This document shows positions 9,109-20,052 of a stretch of DNA of 64,000 nucleotides, piece after piece; the first letter of the stretch is position 1, and the number at the start of each line of letters is the position of its first letter. The position numbers and the translations under genes were made by a program. The stretch comes from Rhizobium leguminosarum bv. trifolii WSM2297 (GTDB taxonomy: Bacteria; Pseudomonadota; Alphaproteobacteria; Rhizobiales; Rhizobiaceae). The DNA is taken from positions 943,180 through 1,007,179 of the forward strand of contig NZ_JH719395.1 in the NCBI RefSeq assembly GCF_000271845.1, given 5' to 3'. The notes under the pieces are model-generated. The model did no database searches, was not told the origin of the DNA, and worked only from the letters and a program-made list of their open reading frames with translations.

Positions 9109-10197
9109 ATGAAAAACGGCTTGGAAGATGTCATTGCCGCCGAAACGCAGCTTTCGGATGTCGACGGCGAAGCGGGTCGGCTGATCATCCGCGGCGTATC
9201 GCTGGATCATCTGGTCGCCGGCGGCACCTATGAAGGAGTCGCCGCATTATTGCTCGACGGGCTGATGGAACGAAGCTTCGGTGAAGCGGAATTGCGCGAG
9301 TGGCTGGCGCAAGCGCGAAAGAGGGTCTTCGAACACGTCAGGGCTGCCGACGCCGCCGTGCTCGCCCTGCCCCCGGTCGATGCCACGCGGGCGCTGATTG
9401 CCCGGCTGCCCGACGGCGAGGATTTCGACACGGCGCTCAGCCTCATGGCCGCGCCCGCAGTCTACCTACCGGCGGTTCTGCGTCTGCAGCACGGTCAAAG
9501 ACCGATCGCGCCCAACGCTTCGCTGTCGCAGGCGGCCGATATCCTGCGCATGTTGACCGGAAAGTTGCCGAGCAAGGAGCAAACGGCAGCACTCGATACC
9601 TACCTCGTGACGATCTCGGACCACGGCCTCAACGCCTCGACCTTCGCATCGCGCGTCATCGCCTCGACGCATGCCGGCCTGACCTCGTCGGTCCTGGCGG
9701 CGTTGAGCGCACTGAAAGGACCGCTGCATGGCGGTGCGCCCGGTCCCGTGCTCGACATGCTGGACGCGATCGGAACAGCGGAGAATGCCGGGCCATGGCT
9801 CGGCGAAGCGCTCGACCGCGGCGAAAGGCTGATGGGCTTCGGCCATCGCATCTACCGCGTTCGCGATCCGCGCGCCGATGCGCTGAAAGGCGCGCTGAAG
9901 CCGTTGGTCGCGTCCGGACAGGTGGACAGCGCCCGCGGCGCTCTGGCCGAAGCCGTGGAGGCGGCTGCCTTGGCGATCCTCAAGCTTCGCAAGCCTGACC
10001 GGCCGCTCGACGTCAATGTCGAATTTTATACCGCACTGCTGCTGGAAACGCTCGGCTTCCCGCGTCAGGCCTTCACCGGCGTCTTTGCGATCGGCCGCAC
10101 CGTCGGTTGGCTGGCGCATGCCCGCGAACAGGCGCTCGACGGCCGGCTGATCCGGCCGCGCTCGGTCTATATCGGCCCACTGCCGGCTGCTGCCTGA
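9109..10197 (+). CDS. Citrate synthase family protein
   Basis: The 362-residue protein condenses acetyl-CoA (or propionyl-CoA) with oxaloacetate if active. Motifs are SDHGLNASTFASRVIAST, GPLHGGAPG, FGHRIYRVRDPRA and NVEFYTALLLETLG; the position of the usual catalytic aspartate (NVDFY) is glutamate. It lacks the N-terminal domain of long hexameric GltA and of its divergent neighbour. The start ATG at 9109 has AAAGGAG ten bases upstream. The frame stays open far upstream, but only antisense to the neighbour. Citrate synthase 2 or 2-methylcitrate synthase are both possible. Confidence 0.88.
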   Translation: MKNGLEDVIAAETQLSDVDGEAGRLIIRGVSLDHLVAGGTYEGVAALLLDGLMERSFGEAELREWLAQARKRVFEHVRAADAAVLALPPVDATRALIARLPDGEDFDTALSLMAAPAVYLPAVLRLQHGQRPIAPNASLSQAADILRMLTGKLPSKEQTAALDTYLVTISDHGLNASTFASRVIASTHAGLTSSVLAALSALKGPLHGGAPGPVLDMLDAIGTAENAGPWLGEALDRGERLMGFGHRIYRVRDPRADALKGALKPLVASGQVDSARGALAEAVEAAALAILKLRKPDRPLDVNVEFYTALLLETLGFPRQAFTGVFAIGRTVGWLAHAREQALDGRLIRPRSVYIGPLPAAA

Positions 10198-10236
10198 GAT
10201 GGAACTCGGCGGCGGGGCGCGTCCCTGCCGCCAAGC

Positions 10237-10707
10237 TCAACCGCCGACGAAGGCGGCGAGGTTGCCGAGCGTCAAACGGCAGCCTTCCTCATTGTCTTCA
10301 AGGCGAATGCCCGAGGGAATGTTGTCGCAGACCATCGTCACATCGGTGCCGCCATCGGCAGGCGCCAATGTCGTGCCGATCGTCATCTCGCCGGAAAAGC
10401 TCTTATCCTTGGAATCGAACCGTGTGGTCCAGACAATGCGTTCGTCAGGTACGAGCTTGGCAAAACGGCCTTCGAACCTGTCTGTCTTCTCGGAGGTCTT
10501 GCCCGGCTGCGCCGCCTCGTCATCGGGATAGACGAGCGACATGCTGAAAGCGCCGCCTTCCCTGCCCTCGAAGGCATGGACGATGCCCCGCATCGAACCG
10601 GGCGGCAGCCAGGTGGCGACCGCCTCCGCATCCAGGAAGGCGCGGTAGATGCGCTCGGGCGGCGCGGCGATGAAGCGTGAAACGGTCGTGTTGCGTGTGG
10701 GGGCCAT
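10237..10707 (-). CDS. SRPBCC (AHSA1-like) domain protein
   Basis: The protein has 156 residues with the AHSA1/START-like pattern: an N-terminal strand VSRFIAAPPERIYRAFLDAE, WLPPGSM, and repeated strands such as RIVWTTRFDS and EMTIGTTLAP before a C-terminal helix with NLAAFV. Such proteins bind hydrophobic ligands, and many are of unknown function. I begin at the ATG at 10707 because the conserved region starts there; the open frame further right is antisense to pyrG. It is convergent with the citrate synthase gene and follows pyrG on the same strand after a hairpin. Confidence 0.82.
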   Translation of the reverse strand: MAPTRNTTVSRFIAAPPERIYRAFLDAEAVATWLPPGSMRGIVHAFEGREGGAFSMSLVYPDDEAAQPGKTSEKTDRFEGRFAKLVPDERIVWTTRFDSKDKSFSGEMTIGTTLAPADGGTDVTMVCDNIPSGIRLEDNEEGCRLTLGNLAAFVGG

Positions 10708-10738
10708 GCCGGCGACATAGAGCAGCACCAGCACTTTC

Positions 10739-10768
10739 CCAGATCGCGCTTGAAATCGCGCGATCTGG
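10739..10768. repeat. Perfect hairpin downstream of pyrG
   Basis: CCAGATCGCGC and GCGCGATCTGG form an 11-bp perfect inverted repeat with an eight-base loop, between the pyrG stop and the SRPBCC start. No T-run follows on either strand. It may be a transcript-end hairpin or a small Rhizobium intergenic palindrome. Confidence 0.5.
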
Positions 10769-10781
10769 ATCGTCGTTGTGT

Positions 10782-12554
<1,773 letters not shown>

Positions 12555-13076
12555 TTACTGTCCCGTCGGGACGCCGGAAGGCTGAGCCGGTGCCGGCGTG
12601 GCCGGAGCTGCAGGCGCAGTCGTTGCCGGGGCAGTCGCTGCAGGTGCGGTGGCAGCGGGAGCCTGGGCCGGAGCAGTTGCTGCCGGTGCTGTCGTCGAGG
12701 GAGCCTGCGGTGCGGGCGCTGCCGCCCCGCTGCTCGGAACGCCGTTGCCTGCCGGCTGATTTGCCGGAGCCTGCGCGCCGCCGCCGAGCAAATCGAGAAT
12801 GCCGTTGCCCTGGCCGCCTGTTGCCGGAATGCGGTCGAGAATGTCGCTCGGACGGCCTTCGTAACGCGTCAGAATGCCGAGGCCGAGCGAGGTCAGGAAG
12901 AACAGGGTCGCAAGGATCGCGGTCGTGCGCGTCAGCGCATTGGCCGTGCCGCGGGCCGACATGAAGCCCGAACCGCCGCCGATGCCGAGGCCGCCGCCTT
13001 CCGAACGCTGGATGAGCACGACGCCGACGAGGGCGAGCACGATCATGAGATGAATGACAATCAATACGGTCTGCAT
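12555..13076 (-). CDS. secG: Preprotein translocase subunit SecG
   Basis: SecG is the small membrane partner of SecYE in protein export. The first 75 residues carry the two expected helices (TVLIVIHLMIVLALVGVVLI and ALTRTTAILATLFFLTSLGL) around the conserved loop QRSEGGGLG. The remaining 95 residues are an Ala/Pro/Thr-rich tail built from APAATAPA-like units, much longer than in E. coli SecG (110 residues in all) and probably disordered. The gene lies between tpiA and pyrG on the same strand. Confidence 0.94.
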   Translation of the reverse strand: MQTVLIVIHLMIVLALVGVVLIQRSEGGGLGIGGGSGFMSARGTANALTRTTAILATLFFLTSLGLGILTRYEGRPSDILDRIPATGGQGNGILDLLGGGAQAPANQPAGNGVPSSGAAAPAPQAPSTTAPAATAPAQAPAATAPAATAPATTAPAAPATPAPAQPSGVPTGQ

Positions 13077-13148
13077 GGGTCCAGTCCTGCCCGCCTGGAG
13101 ACGGACATAAGTAAGAATTCTGGCGGCTCTTTACATGAGGCTTTGATC

Positions 13149-13174
13149 TATTCCAAGCCCTTGGGCCCGGAATA
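13149..13174 (-). other. Hairpin between tpiA and secG
   Basis: Read leftward, TATTCCGGGCCC, AA, GGGCTTGGAATA form a 12-bp stem with two G-T pairs. It lacks a T-run. It lies 20 bases beyond the tpiA stop, so it could pause or partly terminate transcription, or protect the tpiA mRNA end. Confidence 0.45.
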
Positions 13175-13194
13175 AACTGCGAATGAACAATGCC

Positions 13195-13965
13195 TCAGGC
13201 GAGCAGCGCCTCATAGGCCCGGTAAATGGCGAGGAAGTCGGAGGCTTTCAAGCTCGCCCCGCCGATCAGCGCGCCGTCGACATTGGCAATGCCCATCAGT
13301 TCGCCGGCATTGGCCGGCTTGACAGAGCCGCCATAGAGAAGGCGCATCTTGCGGCCTTCATCGCCGAAGCGGGCCACGAGTTCGGCGCGCATGAAGGCAT
13401 GGGCCTTTTCAACATCGCCCGATGTCGGCGTCACACCGGTGCCGATCGCCCAGATCGGCTCGTAGGCGATGACGGTGTTTTCGGCGGTGGCGCCGTCCGG
13501 AACCGAAGCGGAAAGCTGGCGCTTGACGACGTCGAGCGCCTGCCCGGCGCGGCGTTCGTCCGCCGTCTCGCCGATGCAGATGATCGCCGTCAGTTCGGCG
13601 GCAAAGGCTGCCTCCGCCTTGGCGCGCACCAGATGATCCGTTTCGGCGTGGTCGGTGCGCCGCTCGGAATGACCGACGATGACATAAGTGCCGAAAGCAT
13701 CGGCGATCATTTCAGCCGAAATGTCGCCGGTATGGGCGCCGGACGCTTTCTGATGGCAATCCTGCGCGCCGATCGAAAGCGGGCTGTCGGTGCAGAGCGC
13801 CGTCGCCACATAGAGCAGCGTCGTCGGCGGGCAGATCAGCGCCTCGACCTTGTCGGCGAGCGGCGGGCGAACGCCCTCGGCAATCGCCTTGATCTGATCG
13901 AGGGAGGCACGCGTGCCGTTCATTTTCCAATTTCCCGCCACGAGCGGGCGCACGTCAGGTGTCAT
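13195..13965 (-). CDS. tpiA: Triosephosphate isomerase
   Basis: TpiA interconverts dihydroxyacetone phosphate and glyceraldehyde 3-phosphate in the cytoplasm. The 256-residue protein has the catalytic lysine in AGNWKMNG, the catalytic histidine in IVGHSERR, the catalytic glutamate in [11 protein letters not shown] (flexible loop 6), and phosphate-binding LLYGGSVKP and GALIGGASL. It is full length. The upstream region is a short spacer of about 137 bases to the hydrolase gene on the same strand. Confidence 0.97.
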   Translation of the reverse strand: MTPDVRPLVAGNWKMNGTRASLDQIKAIAEGVRPPLADKVEALICPPTTLLYVATALCTDSPLSIGAQDCHQKASGAHTGDISAEMIADAFGTYVIVGHSERRTDHAETDHLVRAKAEAAFAAELTAIICIGETADERRAGQALDVVKRQLSASVPDGATAENTVIAYEPIWAIGTGVTPTSGDVEKAHAFMRAELVARFGDEGRKMRLLYGGSVKPANAGELMGIANVDGALIGGASLKASDFLAIYRAYEALLA

Positions 13966-14102
13966 GCCGGTCTTCCCAAAATCTCTCTATGCCTGGGGCC
14001 ATATCAAAAGCTTGCGGCAAAGAAAAGCATCATGCCCTTGACGTAAGGGGAATCTCGGCGATCCCAGCCATATTTCTGCCGAAAAACGCTAGGCAGCGCG
14101 CT

Positions 14103-15002
14103 TCAGCCTGCGAGAATCCAGTTCAAGACCCTGCGCCAGTCGATCATCCGGATCGGCGTTCCGTGATTGCCGGTCTGAAACAGCGTGAAGCGCGTCGGGT
14201 ATTTCGCCTTGTGCAGGCTTTCGAACAGCGCCTGCTGCTCGCTCGCGGCGTAGACCGGGTCGCGGCTGCCATGGGCGAACCAGAGCGGCAGCTTCGCTTT
14301 GTAGAAGGCGCTCCTGGTGAAATCAGGATCGGTGACGCCGCTCATGATCAGCATGCCCTTCAGCCGCTTGACGCTGTCGCCGTCGCGCGCAATGCCCCAG
14401 CAGACCTGGCTGCCCATCGAGGCGCAGGAAAGGATGACCGGCCGCCCCGGCGCTTGGGCGCTGGCATAGCGGATAAGGCCGGCGATCGCGGCAACGCCGT
14501 TGCTGTCGAAGTTTTTGACCGTCGGCGAATAATAGACACCGCCATTGCCGGCGACGAGGTTCTTCAGCCGGTTGAAATTGCCGCCGAAGCTGTAATCATT
14601 GGCCCCGAGCCGGCGATCGCCGTCGCGGCCATGGATGAAAATCACCGTGAAGGCGGCATTCTGAGCCGGTCCCACCCTGGTGACATCGAGTTTGATGCCG
14701 TCGAGCGACAAGGTCTCGTCGGCCTGGGCCTTGCGGATGCCGAGCGCCACATATTTCTGCTGCACCCGCTTCTGCGGGATCTGATCGCGGCCATTGATAT
14801 CGCGCATCTCGTCATAGTCGATCACCTCGAGGGCGCCGTCATCGCCCGTCTGCAAGATCGCCTGCTTCGAGAACAGATCGTCCTTGAAGGGTGGCAGTGC
14901 ATCGGCAGCCCGCGCAGGGCCAACAGCAGACAGGACGGCCGCGGACAGGAAAAACGCCGCAATTGCGGTGATTATGGTGCAATGACTTGTGGACATTCGC
15001 AT
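14103..15002 (-). CDS. Secreted alpha/beta-hydrolase-fold protein
   Basis: The protein has 299 residues and an N-terminal signal peptide (IITAIAAFFLSAAVLSAVG, cleavage near ARA). The core shows an alpha/beta hydrolase layout: FIHGRDGDRR after strand 3, SCASMGSQVCWG as a nucleophile elbow with Ser in an ASMGS variant of GxSxG, AHGSRDPVY (acid) and GNHGTP (His). The substrate is unknown. Two ATGs fit (15002 and 14996); the first has CAGGAA upstream. It is divergent from parE with a 219-base shared region. Confidence 0.8.
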   Translation of the reverse strand: MRMSTSHCTIITAIAAFFLSAAVLSAVGPARAADALPPFKDDLFSKQAILQTGDDGALEVIDYDEMRDINGRDQIPQKRVQQKYVALGIRKAQADETLSLDGIKLDVTRVGPAQNAAFTVIFIHGRDGDRRLGANDYSFGGNFNRLKNLVAGNGGVYYSPTVKNFDSNGVAAIAGLIRYASAQAPGRPVILSCASMGSQVCWGIARDGDSVKRLKGMLIMSGVTDPDFTRSAFYKAKLPLWFAHGSRDPVYAASEQQALFESLHKAKYPTRFTLFQTGNHGTPIRMIDWRRVLNWILAG

Positions 15003-15221
15003 TCGGATGGTTCCTGAGGCCTGCCGCCGCTTGCCATTCTGCGCCCGGCAACGCAAATCATGTGTGAAAAGCCGCCAAAACCGGCGGTGTCGCGTATAGA
15101 GGTGCTTTCTGGCAAAATCTGCCTGATTCGCAAACGTGGCATGAAATGCGGTGATTTTGGGTCGGCGGCGGATGCAAGCCCCAAGCCAGACCCAAGACAG
15201 GATGAAGATCTGAACGGCTCC

Positions 15222-17360
15222 ATGGACGATAGCAACGACCTCTTTTCCGGAATGCCCCTCTCTGAAAAACGCGAGGAGGCGCAGAAGCCTGCCGCCCCGG
15301 CCGAGCGGCCCCCAGTAACGGCTGCGCCCGTTGCCACCGCAGCGTCCCCTGCTGCCGGAGCCGCGTCTACTGCTGGAGCCCCTCCTGCTGGCGGAGCATC
15401 TTTGCGCCCCGCCCCCGCCGCGTCGAACTCGGACGAGTACGGCGCCTCGTCGATCCGCGTCCTCGAAGGCCTCGAGCCGGTGCGCATGCGCCCGGGCATG
15501 TATATCGGCGGCACCGACGAGAAGGCGCTGCACCACCTCTTTGCCGAAGTCATCGACAATGCGATGGACGAGGCTGTCGCCGGACACGCCAATTTCATCG
15601 AGGTCTATCTTGACCTCGAGGGTTATATCACCGTCTCCGACAACGGCCGCGGCATCCCGGTCGAGAACCATCCGCAGGTGCCGGGCAAGTCGACGCTCGA
15701 AGTCATCATGACCAAGCTGCATGCCGGCGGTAAATTCGACGGCAAGGCCTACGAGACCTCGGGCGGCCTGCACGGCGTCGGCGTCTCGGTCGTCAACGCG
15801 CTTTCCGACGACCTCGAAGTGGAAGTGGCGCGCAACCGCAAGCTTTACCGCCAACGCTTCTCTCGCGGCCTGCCGCAGGGCGGGCTCGAAGAATTGGGCG
15901 ACGTCCACAATCGCCGCGGCACCCGTGTGCGCTTCCATCCCGATCCCCAGATTTTTGGGGATCACATGAAGTTCGATGCCGCCCGGGTGTTCCGGATGGC
16001 GCGCTCGAAGGCCTACCTGTTCGGCGGCGTCGAGATCCGCTGGAGCTGCGAGCAGGGTGTTTTGCCCGAAGGTTCGGAAGTGCCTGACAAGGCCGTCTTC
16101 CACTTCCCCGGTGGCCTGAAGGATTATCTCCAGGCGACGATGGGCAAGGAATTCACCGTCACCCGCGAGATCTTCGCCGGCAAGACCGAGAAGGTGAGCG
16201 GCCACGGCTCGATGGAATGGGCGATCACCTGGTATGGCGGCGATCCGCAAGTGCATTCCTATTGCAATACCATCCCGACGCCCGAAGGCGGCACGCACGA
16301 GGCGGGTCTGCGCATCGCGCTGACCAAGGGCCTGAAGGCCTATGCCGAGCTGACGCAGAACAAGCGCGCCGCCCAGATCACCACCGATGACGTGATGATC
16401 TCGGCCGTCGGCATGCTGTCGGTCTTCATCCGCGAGCCGGAATTCGTCGGCCAGACCAAGGACAAGCTGGCGACCGTCGAGGCCCAGCGCATTGTCGAAA
16501 ACGCGCTCCGCGATCCCTTCGACCATTACCTTGCCGACAATCCGAATGAATCGGCCAAGCTGCTCGACTGGGTGATTGAGCGCGCCGAGGAGCGCCTGCG
16601 GCGCCGCAAGGAAAAGGAAGTCAACCGCAAGACGGCGGTGCGCAAGCTCCGGCTGCCCGGCAAGCTCGCCGACTGCTCGCAGAACACCGCCGAGGGCGCC
16701 GAACTCTTCATCGTCGAGGGCGATTCGGCAGGCGGTTCGGCCAAGCAGGCGCGCAATCGCACCAATCAGGCCATTCTTCCCCTGCGCGGCAAGATCCTGA
16801 ACGTTGCGAGTGCCGGCCGCGAAAAGTTTGGCGCCAATCAGCAGCTCGCCGATCTCATCCAGGCGCTGGGCTGTGGCACGCGCTCGAAATACCGCCAGGA
16901 AGACCTGCGCTACGAGCGGATCATCGTCATGACCGATGCCGACGTCGACGGCGCCCATATCGCCTCGCTACTCATCACCTTCTTCTACCAGGAAATGCCG
17001 GAGCTGGTGCGCGGCGGACATCTCTTCCTCGCCGTGCCGCCGCTCTATAAGATTACCCAAGGAGCGAAATCCGCCTATGCCCGCGACGACAATCATCGCG
17101 CCGAGCTGATGCAGACGGAATTCAAGGGCAAGGCCAAGGTCGAGATCAGCCGCTTCAAGGGCCTCGGCGAGATGATGGCCGCCCAGCTCAAGGAAACCAC
17201 TATGGATCCGTCCAAGCGCACCCTGCTCAAGGTCATGATCGACGAGGTGGATTTCGAGGGCACCCGCAGCGCCGTGGATGATCTGATGGGCACCAAGCCG
17301 GAAGCCCGCTTCCGCTTCATCCAGGAACGCGCAGCCTTCGCCGAAAACCTCGATATTTAA
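15222..17360 (+). CDS. parE: DNA topoisomerase IV subunit B
   Basis: ParE is the ATPase subunit that, with ParC, decatenates chromosomes. The 712-residue protein has a 65-residue Ala/Pro-rich N-terminal extension, then the GHKL ATPase domain (EVIDNAMDEA, SDNGRGIP, GGLHGVGVSVVNALS), transducer domain (QTKDKL), and Toprim domain (IVEGDSAGGSAKQARNRTNQ, PLRGKILNV, IIVMTDADVDGAHI). GyrB typically has a longer insert that is absent here, supporting ParE. I take ATG 15222 as start; upstream in-frame codons lack similarity. Confidence 0.95.
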   Translation: MDDSNDLFSGMPLSEKREEAQKPAAPAERPPVTAAPVATAASPAAGAASTAGAPPAGGASLRPAPAASNSDEYGASSIRVLEGLEPVRMRPGMYIGGTDEKALHHLFAEVIDNAMDEAVAGHANFIEVYLDLEGYITVSDNGRGIPVENHPQVPGKSTLEVIMTKLHAGGKFDGKAYETSGGLHGVGVSVVNALSDDLEVEVARNRKLYRQRFSRGLPQGGLEELGDVHNRRGTRVRFHPDPQIFGDHMKFDAARVFRMARSKAYLFGGVEIRWSCEQGVLPEGSEVPDKAVFHFPGGLKDYLQATMGKEFTVTREIFAGKTEKVSGHGSMEWAITWYGGDPQVHSYCNTIPTPEGGTHEAGLRIALTKGLKAYAELTQNKRAAQITTDDVMISAVGMLSVFIREPEFVGQTKDKLATVEAQRIVENALRDPFDHYLADNPNESAKLLDWVIERAEERLRRRKEKEVNRKTAVRKLRLPGKLADCSQNTAEGAELFIVEGDSAGGSAKQARNRTNQAILPLRGKILNVASAGREKFGANQQLADLIQALGCGTRSKYRQEDLRYERIIVMTDADVDGAHIASLLITFFYQEMPELVRGGHLFLAVPPLYKITQGAKSAYARDDNHRAELMQTEFKGKAKVEISRFKGLGEMMAAQLKETTMDPSKRTLLKVMIDEVDFEGTRSAVDDLMGTKPEARFRFIQERAAFAENLDI

Positions 17361-17562
17361 AACATGCTGATCACGCGCCGGACCGTGGGATAGACAGGGT
17401 TCGACGCGCCGCATTTTAGCATTTTCGATTTCATCGAACTGACGAAGAACCGTAACAACTCCGTCAAACAACCGGCGCATGAAGCGGTCGGCGCGCGGCC
17501 TCCCAAGGGAGAAACGCCTGCGCCGGTTCGAACCGTTTTCAACCCCTTGCCGGATATTTGTC

Positions 17563-18717
17563 ATGACCAAGCGTTTTGTCGCGACTGCCGCTTTCGTTCT
17601 CCTGTCCAGCACCCTCACTGCCGGTGCCACAGATATTGGGGCCACCGCTATCGGCGCCACCGTCGAGACTGCCTGCCCCTTCGGCGATTGCGCCGCCGGC
17701 ATTTCGCTCTCCTATCTCGGTGAATTCGTTATCCCCACAGGCCAAATGGAAAACGGCGTCGAATTGGGCGGCATTTCCGGCCTCGATTTCGATGCCGCCA
17801 CCGGCCATTACCTCGCCATCAGCGACGACCGCTCCGAAAGAGCTCCCGCCCGCTTCTATGAACTCGATGTCGATGTCGACGCATCGGGCCTGAAGGGCGT
17901 TTCGGTCGTCAAGCACGTCACACTGAAGGATAAGAACGGCGAGCCTTTCGCCGCCAGGACCGTCGATCCGGAATCGATCCGCCTCGGCAAGGACGGCATC
18001 TATTGGGGCAGCGAAGGCGACGGCAAGGCGCTGCTGCCGCCCTTCATCCGCGTCACTGCGCCGGATGGTTCCTTCGTCCGCGAATTCAAGCTGCCGGACG
18101 GATTTGCGCCGACCGCCGACAAGTCGACCGGGATCCGCGACAATCTCGCCTTCGAGGATCTCGCCGTGGCACCCTCGGGCGATGTTTTCGTCGGCGTCGA
18201 AGCCGCCCTCTACCAGGACGGCCCGAACCCCTCGCTGACGACAGGCAGCCTGTTGCGCATCATCCGCTATGACGGCGCAACCGGCGAATCCAAGGCTCAA
18301 TATGTCTATCCTGTCTCGCCGATCCCGCAGGCCGCTACCAAGGCCGACGGCGGCAACGATAACGGCATGTCGGAAATGCTCGCACTCGACGATCACCGTC
18401 TGCTCGCCGTCGAGCGCAGCTACGCCCAGGGCTTCGGCAACACCATCAAGATCATGATGATGGATCTCGCCGACGCGACCGATGTATCCGCCATCGCTTC
18501 GCTCGCCAAGAACGACCAGCGCGTCGTCCCCGCCCGCAAGAGCCAGATCCTTGATTTGAGAGCAATCGGTCTCGTTCCCGACAATATCGAGGCCATGTCG
18601 CTCGGCAAGGCCAAGGACGGTACCGACGTTCTCATTCTCGGCTCCGACAATAATTTCTCGGCCGCCCAGAAGACGCAATTCTACGCCTTCAAGATTTTGC
18701 GCCGTCCGCAACAGTAA
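17563..18717 (+). CDS. Secreted phytase-like esterase domain protein
   Basis: The 384-residue protein begins with a signal peptide (MTKRFVATAAFVLLSSTLTA). Its body matches the 'esterase-like activity of phytase' beta-propeller family: ELGGISGLDFDAATGHYLAI with SDDR, DPESIRLGKDGIYWGSEGDG, NLAFEDLAVAPSGDVFVGVE, LLAVERSY and NIEAMSLGKAKDG. Phosphate-ester hydrolysis is suggested by family name, but activity is rarely proved. The repeated acidic segments may bind calcium. The ATG at 17563 gives a clean signal peptide. About 200 bases without a gene separate it from parE. Confidence 0.8.
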   Translation: MTKRFVATAAFVLLSSTLTAGATDIGATAIGATVETACPFGDCAAGISLSYLGEFVIPTGQMENGVELGGISGLDFDAATGHYLAISDDRSERAPARFYELDVDVDASGLKGVSVVKHVTLKDKNGEPFAARTVDPESIRLGKDGIYWGSEGDGKALLPPFIRVTAPDGSFVREFKLPDGFAPTADKSTGIRDNLAFEDLAVAPSGDVFVGVEAALYQDGPNPSLTTGSLLRIIRYDGATGESKAQYVYPVSPIPQAATKADGGNDNGMSEMLALDDHRLLAVERSYAQGFGNTIKIMMMDLADATDVSAIASLAKNDQRVVPARKSQILDLRAIGLVPDNIEAMSLGKAKDGTDVLILGSDNNFSAAQKTQFYAFKILRRPQQ

Positions 18718-18832
18718 GAGATCAGCTCTGACGGCCGAATAGCGACGCTTTGTATGCGCTTTCACGGTGCGGACCTTGAAACCGCGGGGGTGATGGCCCA
18801 TAACCAGAGTACAAGAAAAAGAAGAGGCGCGT

Positions 18833-20038
18833 GTGGGTGTGTTCGACCGTCAGAAAAGCAATCATGAACCGCGATGGCTCGGATCGTCAGCGCCGACACG
18901 TACACCGCTGATCCCCTCGATTTCGGCGGCACGCTGGCTGCTGGTTCTGATCGTCGCGGCCGGCGTCTACTTCTTCTACGGCTTCCTCGTGCCGGTGCTG
19001 GCGGCGCTTGTCATCGGCTTCGCCAGTTGGCCGCTATACCGCAAGCTTCTCGCCCGCGTCGGCGGCAATACGACGATCGCCGCGACCATCGCCATCCTCT
19101 TGATCATCACCTTCCTGGTGATCCCGATCGGGCTTGCGGCCACCTATACGACGGGCGAAGTGCGCAACTGGGTTGCCTGGGCCATCCACGCCAATCGCGC
19201 CGGCGCCCCGACACCCGACTGGATCGTCGCGCTGCCTTGGGCAGGCGCCTATCTCGATGAAGTCTGGACCAAATATATCGGCAGCCCCGGCGCTCTCGGC
19301 GATGTCATCCAGGCGGTCAGCGGCGCCAATATCGGTAATATCTACCGTGCCGTGCTTGCCGCCGGCGGCGGCGCCTTTCACCTGCTGCTGACGCTGCTCT
19401 TCATGCTGATTGCGCTGTTCTTCGTCTATCGCGACGGCTTTTCCTTCTCCAAACAGATCGACATGCTGGGCGAGCGCATCCTGCCGAACCGCTGGGAGCG
19501 TATATCCCGCGTCGTGCCGGCGACGATCAGCTCCACCGTCATGGGCATGACGCTGATTGCGATCGGCGAAGGCATCGTGCTCGGCGTTGCCTACTGGATC
19601 GCCGGCGTGCCGTCGCCGGTGACGCTCGGCGTGCTCACGGGCGTGATGGCGCTCATTCCAGGCGGCGCGCCGCTGTCATTCACCCTGGTTTCGATCTATC
19701 TGCTGGCGAGCGGCTCGCATGTCGCCGGCATCTGCCTCTTCGTCTGGGGCACGGTCGAACTCTTCATCGTCGACAAGACGCTGCGGCCGAAGCTCGTCGG
19801 CGGCCCGATCAAGCTGCCTTTCCTGCCGACCTTCTTCGGCCTCGTCGGCGGCGTCAAGACGATGGGTTTCCTCGGCCTGTTCATCGGTCCGGTGCTGATG
19901 GCGCTGATCGTCGCCATCTGGCGCGAATGGATCCACGAGGCCCGCAACGCCGAAAAGGGCGAGACGGGACCGCAGGTCCTTATTGACGAGCAGGCGCCGC
20001 CGCCGTCCAAAACGATCCCCCGCATCGCCGAAGGCTGA
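18833..20038 (+). CDS. AI-2E family (PerM/YhhT-like) membrane protein
   Basis: The 401-residue integral membrane protein has about eight helices, the typical early pair (WLLVLIVAAGVYFFYGFLVP; LAALVIGFASWPLYRKL), and the C-terminal family block GVLTGVMALIPGGAPLSF followed by FLGLFIGPVLMALIVAIWRE. Members include the E. coli AI-2 exporter TqsA and Na+/H+ antiporter-like proteins, so the substrate is open. The start is a GTG at 18833 with a purine-rich GAAGAGG just before it; a second GTG follows at 18839. It is convergent with the GNAT gene. Confidence 0.85.
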   Translation: MGVFDRQKSNHEPRWLGSSAPTRTPLIPSISAARWLLVLIVAAGVYFFYGFLVPVLAALVIGFASWPLYRKLLARVGGNTTIAATIAILLIITFLVIPIGLAATYTTGEVRNWVAWAIHANRAGAPTPDWIVALPWAGAYLDEVWTKYIGSPGALGDVIQAVSGANIGNIYRAVLAAGGGAFHLLLTLLFMLIALFFVYRDGFSFSKQIDMLGERILPNRWERISRVVPATISSTVMGMTLIAIGEGIVLGVAYWIAGVPSPVTLGVLTGVMALIPGGAPLSFTLVSIYLLASGSHVAGICLFVWGTVELFIVDKTLRPKLVGGPIKLPFLPTFFGLVGGVKTMGFLGLFIGPVLMALIVAIWREWIHEARNAEKGETGPQVLIDEQAPPPSKTIPRIAEG

Positions 20039-20052
20039 ACATTTGCCGCCCT

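Noticed and set aside
14103..16958. Very long leftward open frame (951 codons) covering parE
   Set aside because: Only its last 299 codons look like protein; the rest is antisense to parE, which has all topoisomerase motifs. High GC keeps such frames open.
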